6,658 nucleotides of DNA, taken from NCBI GenBank assembly GCA_903884125.1, contig CAISDR010000302.1:1-6658 (forward strand), in the 5' to 3' direction. Source of the DNA: an uncultured bacterium (GTDB taxonomy: Bacteria; Pseudomonadota; Alphaproteobacteria; CAISDR01). The translations under genes and the position numbers were made by a program. Under the pieces are notes generated by a model that was not told where the DNA came from, did not search any database, and saw only the letters and a list, made by a program, of their open reading frames with translations. Shown here in pieces: positions 1-6,221 of the stretch (position 1 is its first letter; every line of letters starts with the position of its first letter).

Positions 1-468
1 AAAGACATGACCGGGCATATTCCACGGAAAGCCGGTCAGTATATGTCCGCGCAGCCATTCAATCCCGGTGTAGCAAAGTGCAAGTGCGATCACCCGCAGC
101 CACCCCGTGGTCCACATGACCATGGCAGCCAACGCCGCGAGCATGGGGAACAGGGCAAGTCCCGCAGCCAGTGCACCAATTGCAATGGGCATGATGGCGG
201 CAAAAGTTTCGGCCTCGACATAAAATGCGGCACCAATCCAGTATAATCCCGCACCGAATTGCCCCAGTCCAAAGGCCCAGCCAATGAATGCTGCGTGCCG
301 CCATCGGTTTTTGGACTGATGCGCCTGATCCAGAAGCCAGATCAGCAGCGGCCAGCTTAGAAAAAAAACCCAGACCTGATCATAGGGGGCAAAGCCAAAG
401 GGCAGGATTGCCCCGCCAAAGCATGCCAGAAGCATGGTCCATGCATTACGGCTGACCGAAGATTTCAT
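1..468 (-). CDS. lnt: Apolipoprotein N-acyltransferase, N-terminal part (cut by left edge)
   Basis: Lnt is an inner-membrane enzyme that adds the third acyl chain to the N-terminal cysteine of apolipoproteins, the last step of lipoprotein maturation. Translating the minus strand from ATG 468 gives 156 uninterrupted residues that run off the window. Hydrophobic segments lie at about residues 10-28, 32-47, 58-83, 88-119 and 123-137, as expected for the N-terminal membrane bundle. The PFGFAPY stretch (23-29) and the EWLRGHILTGFPWN stretch (137-150) are typical of the family. The catalytic Glu-Lys-Cys nitrilase domain lies beyond the window. An AAGG motif sits 8-9 bases before the ATG and supports this start. 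The gene begins 15 bases after the corC stop and is the last visible member of the miaB-phoH-ybeY-corC-lnt operon. A run of eight A (361-368 on the plus strand) encodes Val-Phe-Phe and is a possible slippage site, but the frame is intact. Confidence 0.93.
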   Translation of the reverse strand, partial: MKSSVSRNAWTMLLACFGGAILPFGFAPYDQVWVFFLSWPLLIWLLDQAHQSKNRWRHAAFIGWAFGLGQFGAGLYWIGAAFYVEAETFAAIMPIAIGALAAGLALFPMLAALAAMVMWTTGWLRVIALALCYTGIEWLRGHILTGFPWNMPGHVF

Positions 469-483
469 GCTGGCACCTTGGCC

Positions 484-1401
484 CTAGCCAAGACCCAGAA
501 GATGGGCAGGCGGATAAAGCCTGAGCCGCTTTACCCGCCGTGGGTCTGCATCCAAAATTTCTATCCTGAGACCCGCTGGATGCGTGAGGAATTCGCCCGG
601 CTGTGGCACACGACCAACCAGCGCCACCACCAGACCACCCAGGGTATCAACACTTTCTTCATCATCCAGATCAAGTGTCAGGCCAAGGGTGCGCGCCGCA
701 TCCTCAATCGTCACGCGGGCGTCGGCCTCGAACGTGCCATCCGCTGCGGCGATCAGGTTTAATTCATCGGGATCTTCATGTTCGTCCTTGATGTCCCCGA
801 CAATTTCTTCGACCAGATTTTCAAATGTTACCAGACCGTCTGTGCCGCCATATTCATCAACCACCAGCGCCATGTGGATCCGCGTCATGCGCATTTTCAA
901 CAACAGGTCCAGTGCAGGCATGGACGAAGGTACGAACAAAACCTCGCGCTTCAGCATCATAAGGGAAAATCCGGGGGCAGCAGCGGCAGCCCCTTCCAGC
1001 CCCTGTTCGGCAATCCAGCGGATCACATCCTTAAGATGGATCATGCCCAAAGGATCATCCAGCGTGCCGCGATAGATCGGCAGTCGCGAATGGGCATCAT
1101 CGCGAAAGCTTTCGATCAGTTCGGTAAGTGGTGTATCTACATCTATGGCCACAATATCAGCGCGTGGAATCATCACGTCGGCAACGCGCGTGTCGTGGAT
1201 CGACAGCACGTTGACCAGCATGTCACGTTCGGCCGGCACCAGCGCGTCAGTGGATTCTTCATGTTCTTCGATGACATCTTCAAGCGTTTCGCGCAACGAA
1301 CTTTCAACACGCGCGCCCATCAGATGGCGCAGCCAGTCGCCGAGAGCCGAAAGCCGCGTTCGCGCCTTTTCCTCGGTACTTCGCCCCGATGGCCCGCTCA
1401 T
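484..1401 (-). CDS. corC: CorC/TlyC-type CBS-domain protein, Mg/Co efflux-associated
   Basis: This is a 305-residue protein of the CorC/HlyC (TlyC) family: soluble CBS-pair proteins linked to magnesium and cobalt efflux and, in this operon, to envelope homeostasis. A charged N-terminal region (1-70) carries the family's LRETLEDVIEEHEE segment (about 36-49). Two CBS domains follow, at about 74-133 (VADVMIPRADIVAID) and 147-206 (ending VDEYGGTDGLVTFENLVEEI). The C-terminal CorC_HlyC transporter-associated domain spans about 215-297 and includes LGGLVVALVGRVPQPGE (254-270). No membrane segment is seen, unlike the longer UPF0053 (YfjD-like) paralogues. A short alanine-rich stretch (138-142) lies between the two CBS domains. 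The ATG overlaps the ybeY stop as ATGA, which implies translational coupling. The annotation 'hemolysin' used for some relatives should not be taken as function. The family call is secure; the transported ion is inferred from the family. Confidence 0.93.
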   Translation of the reverse strand: MSGPSGRSTEEKARTRLSALGDWLRHLMGARVESSLRETLEDVIEEHEESTDALVPAERDMLVNVLSIHDTRVADVMIPRADIVAIDVDTPLTELIESFRDDAHSRLPIYRGTLDDPLGMIHLKDVIRWIAEQGLEGAAAAAPGFSLMMLKREVLFVPSSMPALDLLLKMRMTRIHMALVVDEYGGTDGLVTFENLVEEIVGDIKDEHEDPDELNLIAAADGTFEADARVTIEDAARTLGLTLDLDDEESVDTLGGLVVALVGRVPQPGEFLTHPAGLRIEILDADPRRVKRLRLYPPAHLLGLG

Positions 1402-1958
1402 TGCACAACCCTTTTTATGGCATTCTCAGGTTGGATGTTTTCAGCATATGGGTCTGGCACACCCAGGCCGGCCAGAATGCTTGTCTCAAGCGGTTCCATG
1501 ATCCGGGCATCTTTCAGACGTTCATGGTCATAGCCCAGCAAATGTAAAACGCCGTGAACGACCAGATGACTCACATGATCTCCCAGCGGTTTGCCAGCAA
1601 CCAGCGCTTCCTCAATCACTGTCTCGGCACCCAGAATAACATCGCCCAACGGACGCACCATTCCCATGCCCGGCTGGGTGGCAGGGGCTGGAAATGACAA
1701 AACATTTGTCGGCTTGTCTTTACCCCGCCATTCCAGGTTCAGAACCTGAACAGCCGCATCATCACCAAACATCAATGTCAGTGAAGTCGACGGATTTGCT
1801 GCATTGGCACCCACTAGGGCGGCAATCGCCGCCCGCCGCACCCGCTTGCGCAAATCCGGCAGCGCGCTGCGCCATAGCTTGGATCGCACCAGAATATCGA
1901 TGTCGGGTGCAGGGGCTGCAATGGGTCGGGGGCCTGTTCGAGAATGTGATCGGGGCAT
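1398..1958 (-). CDS. ybeY: Endoribonuclease YbeY (rRNA maturation factor)
   Basis: YbeY is a zinc-dependent endoribonuclease-like protein needed for 16S rRNA 3'-end maturation and 70S ribosome quality control. The hallmark H-G-x-L-H-L-x-G-x-D-H motif is present at residues 135-145, with His135, His139 and His145 as the three metal ligands. The upstream NVLSFP (85-90) and LGDVILG (104-110) blocks are also typical. At 186 residues it is longer than the E. coli protein (about 155). The extra length is an N-terminal extension of about 18 residues rich in Pro, Arg and Ser, plus a C-terminal tail of about 15 residues; such extensions are common in alphaproteobacteria. The ATG at 1958 lies 2 bases after the phoH stop, with no obvious Shine-Dalgarno sequence, so coupled re-initiation is likely. 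The stop overlaps the corC start by 4 bases. Its place between phoH and corC is the widely conserved arrangement. Confidence 0.95.
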   Translation of the reverse strand: MPRSHSRTGPRPIAAPAPDIDILVRSKLWRSALPDLRKRVRRAAIAALVGANAANPSTSLTLMFGDDAAVQVLNLEWRGKDKPTNVLSFPAPATQPGMGMVRPLGDVILGAETVIEEALVAGKPLGDHVSHLVVHGVLHLLGYDHERLKDARIMEPLETSILAGLGVPDPYAENIQPENAIKRVVQ

Positions 1959-1960
1959 GG

Positions 1961-2953
1961 TCAGCGTCGTCGCGGCTTATCCATTAAAGTACGCTCGTGA
2001 TTGTCATAGGCGCGCACGATACGGGTGACCAGTGAATGGCGCACCACATCCACATCAGTGAAATAGACCATGGAGATGCCGTCAATCCCCTGCAGGATAT
2101 CGATGGCATCGACCAACCCGGAACGTGCGCCCAGCGGCAGATCGACCTGACTGGCATCACCGGTTATCGCCATGCGCGAATTTTCGCCCAGTCGGGTCAA
2201 GAACATTTTCATTTGTACCGGCGTAGTATTCTGCGCCTCGTCCAAAATCACATAGGAATTGGCCAATGTGCGTCCGCGCATGAACGCCAGCGGTGCAATT
2301 TCAATTTCGCCGGTCTCAAGCCGCTTTTTGACCTGTTCACCGGGCATCATGTCATGAAGTGCATCATAAAGTGGGCGCAGGTAAGGATCGATCTTTTCAC
2401 GCATATCGCCGGGCAGAAAGCCAAGCCGTTCGCCCGCTTCGACCGCAGGTCGCGACAGGATCAGGCGTTCAACCTTGCCCTCCAGCAACATGGATACCGC
2501 GACCGCTGCAGCCAGATAGGTTTTGCCCGTTCCCGCTGGCCCAAGCCCGAATACCAGTTCATTTTCGGCCAGGGCGCGAATGTAATGCGCCTGATTGACC
2601 GATCGCGGTACCAGCACGCGCTTGGTGGTTCTGATCTTGATATCTGTATCGGGTCCGCCATGACTGATCGGACCCGCTTCGGCGATACGAATGGCACCTT
2701 CCACATCGCCCTTGGTCACATCCTGACCGCGACGCAATCGGCCATATAGTTCTTTCAATACATTGGCTGCCCGTTCCTGGGCATTATCCGACCCGGCAAT
2801 GGCAATGCAATTGCCACGTGCGGTCATTTCAACACCGATCTTTTTTTCAATCAGCGCCAGGTGCCGGTCATGATCGCCACACAATTGAACAAACAGCCGA
2901 TTATCGTCGAATTCGACGGCCAGCGGCTTTGGGGTTAATACGTCGTGACTCAC
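1961..2953 (-). CDS. phoH: PhoH-like (YbeZ) P-loop ATPase
   Basis: This is a PhoH-family P-loop ATPase (E. coli YbeZ type), a cytoplasmic NTPase that works with the neighbouring YbeY in RNA metabolism. Numbered from GTG 2953 (330 residues), Walker A is GPAGTGKT at 138-145, Walker B is VILDEAQN at about 235-242, a TGDASQVDLP sensor-like motif lies at 264-273, and an Arg-His pair lies at 305-306. The family's N-terminal part begins with AVEFDDNRL and LCGDHDRHLALIE and resembles a small KH-like region. The start is uncertain. The frame is open to another GTG at 3004, which would add 17 residues and overlap miaB by 41 bases. I prefer GTG 2953 because it lies just after the miaB stop and leaves a normal-length lead before EFDDN. 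Neither start has a clear Shine-Dalgarno sequence. ybeY follows after 2 bases. The function is certain at family level only. Confidence 0.93.
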   Translation of the reverse strand: MSHDVLTPKPLAVEFDDNRLFVQLCGDHDRHLALIEKKIGVEMTARGNCIAIAGSDNAQERAANVLKELYGRLRRGQDVTKGDVEGAIRIAEAGPISHGGPDTDIKIRTTKRVLVPRSVNQAHYIRALAENELVFGLGPAGTGKTYLAAAVAVSMLLEGKVERLILSRPAVEAGERLGFLPGDMREKIDPYLRPLYDALHDMMPGEQVKKRLETGEIEIAPLAFMRGRTLANSYVILDEAQNTTPVQMKMFLTRLGENSRMAITGDASQVDLPLGARSGLVDAIDILQGIDGISMVYFTDVDVVRHSLVTRIVRAYDNHERTLMDKPRRR

Positions 2954-2963
2954 GCGGGGAACA

Positions 2964-4307
2964 TCAGGCTGCGCATGCGGGCTCCATCGTGTCGATGATT
3001 TCACCGGTCAGGGAATTCGGTCCGGCGTTCAGAATCTTTACATTCGCGATTTTTCCGGTCGGCTCGCCATTGATGGCGGCATGGACGGATTGCAGATAGG
3101 GCGAACGCCCAATCCATTGCCCCTCGCGCCGACCGCGACGATCAAACAGCACACCAAATACCTTGCCGATCTGTGCCTGATTGAACGCCAGTTGCTGTGA
3201 GACAATCAGCGCCTGAAGTTTGGCAAGACGTTCTTCTTTTACTGGCTCGGGAACCTGTGCTGCCATCAGCTCTGCCGGTGTGCCGGGGCGCGGGGAATAT
3301 TTAAATGAATAGGCCTGCGCATAACCAACTTGCCGGATCAGATCAAGTGTTGCCTGAAAATCAGCATCGGTTTCACCAGGAAACCCCACAATAAAATCAG
3401 ACGACAGCGCTATGTCTGGCCGCGCCTGACGCAGGCGGTCGACAAGGTTCAGATAGCTGGCGGCATCATGCTGGCGATTCATCGCTGCAAGAATTCGGTC
3501 AGAACCCGATTGTACCGGCAGGTGCAGAAACGGCATCAGCTTTTCACAATCCCGATGCGCCAGGATCAGATCATCCGCCATATCGCGCGGATGACTGGTG
3601 GTATATCGCAACCGCTCGATCCCATCGATATCACTTAAGCGGCGGATCAGATCCCCAAGACCCAACGACTGCCCATCCGCATCAGGTCCGTGATAAGCGT
3701 TGACGTTCTGGCCCAAAAGTGTGATCTCGCGCGCACCGCAATCTGCCAGATGCCGGGCTTCGGCCAGAATGGCATCAACCGGCCGCGACATTTCCGCCCC
3801 GCGTGTATAGGGAACAACGCAGAAGGTGCAGAATTTATCACAGCCTTCCTGTACGGTCAGAAATGCGGTCGGACCAACCGGCGTATCTGTCTGGGGCAGG
3901 TGATCAAATTTGCTATCAGCGGGAAAATCCGTGTCCAGCGCATGGCCTCTGGCGCGGCTGATTTTGGCAACCATTTCGGGCAGGCGGTGATAGGCCTGTG
4001 GGCCGACTACAATATCAACCAGCGGCTGGCGCCGTTGGATTTCCGCCCCCTCGGCCTGGGCGACACAGCCTGCAACCGCAATTGTTATATTGCGTTTTGC
4101 CTTTAACGCCTTCAAGCGGCCTAATTCATGAAACGTCTTTTCCGAGGCGCGTTCCCGAATATGGCAGGTGTTCAGAATGACCATGTCGGCCAGATCAACC
4201 TGGTCGGTGGGTTCATAGCCCAAAGGTGCCAGAACATCCGCCATGCGCGCGGAATCATAGACATTCATCTGGCAGCCATAGGTCTTGATGAAAAGCTTTT
4301 TGGACAA
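2964..4307 (-). CDS. miaB: tRNA-2-methylthio-N6-dimethylallyladenosine synthase MiaB
   Basis: MiaB is a radical-SAM methylthiotransferase that adds the 2-methylthio group to i6A37 in tRNAs reading UNN codons. The 447-residue protein has all three expected parts. The UPF0004 domain (about 3-125) has cluster-binding Cys12, Cys48 and Cys81. The radical SAM domain (about 145-370) has the CxxxCxxC motif at Cys156, Cys160 and Cys163. A C-terminal TRAM RNA-binding domain (about 375-440) follows. SSDFIVGFPGET (302-313) and YSPRPGTPA (337-345) are classic family blocks. The start is TTG at 4307: the codon seven triplets upstream is a TAG stop, no ATG or GTG lies between, and the protein begins exactly at the conserved KKLFIKTYGCQMN region. 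An AAGGA motif lies about 12 bases upstream, somewhat far. It opens the miaB-phoH-ybeY-corC-lnt operon after a 195-base gap. The weak start codon may limit its translation. Confidence 0.96.
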   Translation of the reverse strand: MSKKLFIKTYGCQMNVYDSARMADVLAPLGYEPTDQVDLADMVILNTCHIRERASEKTFHELGRLKALKAKRNITIAVAGCVAQAEGAEIQRRQPLVDIVVGPQAYHRLPEMVAKISRARGHALDTDFPADSKFDHLPQTDTPVGPTAFLTVQEGCDKFCTFCVVPYTRGAEMSRPVDAILAEARHLADCGAREITLLGQNVNAYHGPDADGQSLGLGDLIRRLSDIDGIERLRYTTSHPRDMADDLILAHRDCEKLMPFLHLPVQSGSDRILAAMNRQHDAASYLNLVDRLRQARPDIALSSDFIVGFPGETDADFQATLDLIRQVGYAQAYSFKYSPRPGTPAELMAAQVPEPVKEERLAKLQALIVSQQLAFNQAQIGKVFGVLFDRRGRREGQWIGRSPYLQSVHAAINGEPTGKIANVKILNAGPNSLTGEIIDTMEPACAA

Positions 4308-4360
4308 GGCGTCGTGTCGTCCTTGATACTACTGTCGAGCCTTGTGGCCCTGGGAATAAC

Positions 4361-4372
4361 GGCCAAATGGCC
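4361..4372. repeat. 12-base inverted repeat upstream of miaB
   Basis: The sequence ggccaaatggcc has 5-base arms (ggcca / tggcc) around two bases. It lies about 54 bases before the miaB TTG start, so it would sit in the leader of a transcript started at the TTGACA-based promoter. It could be a small operator or hairpin, or chance; short palindromes of this kind are expected in a window of this size. Confidence 0.3.
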
Positions 4373-4396
4373 CGAAACCATAAAAATTCATCTGAC

Positions 4397-4426
4397 CATC
4401 GGCAGATAACCCGGAACAGATGTCAA
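4397..4426 (-). promoter_or_regulatory. Possible sigma-70-type promoter for the miaB operon
   Basis: Reading the minus strand, TTGACA (4426-4421) matches the consensus -35 box exactly. It lies in the only non-coding gap upstream of miaB, about 114 bases before the start codon. The -10 box is weak: at 17-18 base spacing the sequence is close to GCCGAT, matching TATAAT only at its last two bases. The call rests on the -35 match and the location. Confidence 0.3.
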
Positions 4427-4430
4427 TCTG
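4417..4430. repeat. 14-base inverted repeat overlapping a -35-like box
   Basis: The sequence cagatgtcaatctg has perfect 5-base arms (cagat / atctg) around four bases. On the minus strand its centre and part of one arm are the TTGACA hexamer proposed as the -35 box of a miaB promoter. A further cagat copy lies nearby (4403-4407). The arrangement would suit a repressor site, but no regulator can be named from the sequence. Confidence 0.35.
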
Positions 4431-4502
4431 ATGACGATTCGGCCCGCGTACCGGCGATCATCTCGCATCAAATTACCATTGGCGGGCCTGGTGTCCAAGT
4501 AG

Positions 4503-5498
4503 TCAAAAGGCAGGAGCCGGATTTTCACCGGAATCAGGTCGTTTTCCGCTTACCGGGGCCACGCTGACAGGTCTGGCGCGCCTGGGAATGGGGGATGCAA
4601 GCGGGTCGAGAACGGGCATGGGACCGCGGAGCCCTGCCGTTGAAAGCCCACCGGCGACGGCCTGCCCGATCACCAGCTGGCAATGCTGCGCCACAGCTTT
4701 GCGGTCCATCGCGTGCTCGGGCGGGATCTGGTCATGGAAAGTGATTTCCACATCGACGGGGCCAAGGCAGATCGCTTCAAACAGATGGGGCAGCAGTTCC
4801 ATATCCCCGTACCAGGCAAAGAACGGTCGGTACTGACGTCCCATCGGCACACCATGCACCCGCCGATAAATGATCGAAACCGGCTGAATTGTAATTGGGG
4901 AATTTGTCCCGGGGGCAGATTCAGTGGGGTTGGCCCCCCCACTAAATGCTGCGGCCACATGCCGGCGGCTTTTTGCTTCAAATTTGAGTTCGGCTTTCAC
5001 AGCTTCCTGGACAACGCCGATCAGCGCGCTTTTAAACGACAGAACCCGGTTGCCATCGTTGCTTGTGCCTTCGGGAAACAGCACAAGATTATCACCACCT
5101 GTCAGACGCTGGGCCATTTCATCCCGACTGACCTTCGTTTTTGCGCGCCGTTCGCGATCAACAAAAACTGTTCGTTGCAATTGTGCCAGCAAGCCAAAAA
5201 ATGGCCAGGCAGCAACTTCGCTCTTGGCAATGAAGGACACTTCCGCTGCAGTGGATAAAGCCAGAATGTCAAAATAGGACGTGTGATTTGCCAAAAACAG
5301 CATGCCATTGGCCCGGGCAGGCTGGCCGTTGACTTTTATGCGTATGCCCAGCCAGGCGCACAACCACCGGAGATAATAAAGCGGAACGCGCCTTGCCATT
5401 GCACGGCTTGAGCGTATTGCCAGATATTGCACCGGGATAATCACGGCGGTGCTGAGCACAAAGCCTGCAAGCAATAGAACAGCGCGTAGTTTATTCAC
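4503..5498 (-). CDS. plsC: 1-acyl-sn-glycerol-3-phosphate acyltransferase (PlsC family)
   Basis: This is a PlsC/LPLAT-family acyltransferase, expected to make phosphatidic acid from lysophosphatidic acid at the inner membrane. The 331-residue protein starts with a membrane segment (about 5-27). It has the catalytic HX4D motif, NHTSYFD, with His72 and Asp77, and the acyl-acceptor-binding FPEGTSNDG motif at 141-149. QLQRTVFVDRE (106-116) fits the block between them. PVSIIYRR (206-213) and RPFFAWYGDMELLPHL (224-239) are typical of the alphaproteobacterial branch. Residues about 168-201 are a hydrophilic, low-complexity insert between FKSALIGVV and the PVSIIYRR strand, where relatives are usually short. 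A Pro- and Arg-rich tail of about 30 residues ends the protein. The start is GTG 5498, 3 bases after the fur stop; the fur end supplies a weak purine-rich stretch. Close pairing with fur suggests cotranscription. A related lyso-lipid acyltransferase substrate (for example ornithine lipid synthesis, OlsA) is possible but less likely in this context. Confidence 0.88.
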   Translation of the reverse strand: MNKLRAVLLLAGFVLSTAVIIPVQYLAIRSSRAMARRVPLYYLRWLCAWLGIRIKVNGQPARANGMLFLANHTSYFDILALSTAAEVSFIAKSEVAAWPFFGLLAQLQRTVFVDRERRAKTKVSRDEMAQRLTGGDNLVLFPEGTSNDGNRVLSFKSALIGVVQEAVKAELKFEAKSRRHVAAAFSGGANPTESAPGTNSPITIQPVSIIYRRVHGVPMGRQYRPFFAWYGDMELLPHLFEAICLGPVDVEITFHDQIPPEHAMDRKAVAQHCQLVIGQAVAGGLSTAGLRGPMPVLDPLASPIPRRARPVSVAPVSGKRPDSGENPAPAF

Positions 5499-5501
5499 GT
5501 C

Positions 5502-5930
5502 TTAGTTCTTTACGGGTTTGGCCGTGTCAATAGGTACAGCATACAGTTCCAGGCGATGGTCGATCAGTCTGTATCCCAATAAGCGAGCGACTTCGCGCTG
5601 TAATGCCTCGATCTGGTCATTTTGAAACTCGATAACACGGCCGGATTGCACATCAATCAGATGATCATGGTGGCCGTCGCGATTTTCCTCATAGCGGGAC
5701 CGGCCATCGCGGAAGTCATGCCGTTCAAGTATGCCCGCCTCTTCGAAAAGCCGCACGGTCCGATAGACCGTGGCAATTGATATGCGCGGATCGATGCTGG
5801 CAGAGCGCCGATGCAGTTCCTCCACATCCGGATGATCACGCGCACCCGACAGGACGCGTGCAATCACACGGCGTTGTTCAGTCATACGCAGCCCCTTTTC
5901 GAGGCATTTCAGTTCCACCCGGTCAGGCAT
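5502..5930 (-). CDS. fur: Fur-family metal-responsive regulator, Mur-like
   Basis: This is a 142-residue Fur-superfamily repressor. The N-terminal winged-helix domain (about 1-82) includes RMTEQRRVIARVL and the recognition-helix segment ISIATVYRTVRLFEEAGI (50-67). The C-terminal dimerisation and metal domain carries HHDHLID (87-93). Candidate metal ligands match the usual Fur positions: His33, Glu81, His88 and His90 for the regulatory site, and His87, Asp89, Glu108 and His125 for the second site. The CxxC structural-zinc motif of enterobacterial Fur is absent: after HHDHLI the sequence is DVQSGRVIEF, as in rhizobial Mur and other alphaproteobacterial Fur proteins. It could therefore sense manganese or iron. 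It is not Irr, because the HHH haem motif is missing. ATG 5930 has AAGG six bases upstream. plsC follows after 3 bases. The family call is secure; the metal sensed is not. Confidence 0.93.
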   Translation of the reverse strand: MPDRVELKCLEKGLRMTEQRRVIARVLSGARDHPDVEELHRRSASIDPRISIATVYRTVRLFEEAGILERHDFRDGRSRYEENRDGHHDHLIDVQSGRVIEFQNDQIEALQREVARLLGYRLIDHRLELYAVPIDTAKPVKN

Positions 5931-6221
5931 GGCAAACCTTGAGAAATATTGAATGTACCGGCCAGGGTCCGAGAATCAGCAAAAAGCTCCGACCTGCCTG
6001 CCCTTGTATATCGCATCAGCTATGGCTCGCGCCAGCGCGACAGAGGCGTACATTTAAAAGAGAATCGGGCGGGCTTCGATGCGGGTATTATCGGCGTCCG
6101 GCCTGCAGGGGCGGATGGGTGGCTTGTTCGAATTCACCGGAACAACTGGCAAGAAAATTAAGCCCAGTTTTAAAGTAAAACCGACTTGCGGAAAATGGCG
6201 TATGTTTTCTGCCCTAAAAGA
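5931..6221. other. Intergenic region between mucR and fur, no convincing gene
   Basis: These 291 bases separate the mucR stop from the fur ATG. Short open frames exist on both strands, but none has a recognisable protein, a good ribosome-binding site and a conserved-looking start. The region should hold the fur-plsC promoter; on the minus strand the last 60 bases before fur are locally AT-rich (CATTCAATATTTC), but I cannot assign firm -35 and -10 boxes. Small inverted repeats occur at 6027-6040 (tcgcg/cgcga), 6124-6145 (ttgttc/gaacaa) and 6167-6181 (gtttta/taaaac). No tRNA or known small RNA is recognised. Confidence 0.6.
6167..6181 (-). terminator. Possible weak terminator after mucR
   Basis: On the minus strand, about 40 bases after the mucR stop, GTTTTA-CTT-TAAAAC forms a perfect 6-base stem with a 3-base loop. 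A T-rich stretch (TTAATTTTC) begins about 8 bases beyond it. The stem is AT-rich, unlike classical intrinsic terminators, so this is a weak candidate. Confidence 0.22.

Larger units (their letters stand above)
4308..4502. other. Intergenic region plsC-miaB, probable miaB operon leader
   Basis: This 195-base non-coding gap is the only sizeable break between the fur-plsC pair and the miaB operon, so it is the likely site of the promoter for miaB and the genes after it. On the minus strand it holds a perfect TTGACA hexamer (4426-4421), a 14-base inverted repeat overlapping it (4417-4430) and a second 12-base inverted repeat near the miaB start (4361-4372). I see no tRNA, no riboswitch that I recognise, and no GC-rich hairpin with a T-tract that would clearly end the plsC transcript. 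Read-through from plsC is therefore possible. Confidence 0.6.

Noticed and set aside
361..368. Run of eight A as a possible frameshift in lnt
   Set aside because: The lnt frame reads correctly through it with family-typical sequence on both sides.
778..1533. Plus-strand open frame of 251 codons
   Set aside because: It lies antisense to corC and ybeY, both with clear family motifs; its product is His- and Gln-rich with no recognisable domain, typical of a shadow frame.
2036..2749. Plus-strand open frame of 237 codons
   Set aside because: It is antisense to phoH across the Walker motifs; no domain is recognisable and the composition is shadow-like.
4683..5258. Plus-strand open frame of 191 codons
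   Set aside because: It is antisense to plsC over the HX4D and FPEGT motifs and resembles no known protein.
5976..6053. Minus-strand 25-codon open frame starting MYASVALARA in the mucR-fur gap
   Set aside because: It has a helix-like composition, but no Shine-Dalgarno sequence, no recognisable homology and very short length; chance cannot be excluded.
6124..6145. tRNA-like TTCGAAT motif and ttgttc/gaacaa inverted repeat
   Set aside because: The motif resembles a T-loop, but no acceptor stem, D-arm or anticodon arm can be built around it.
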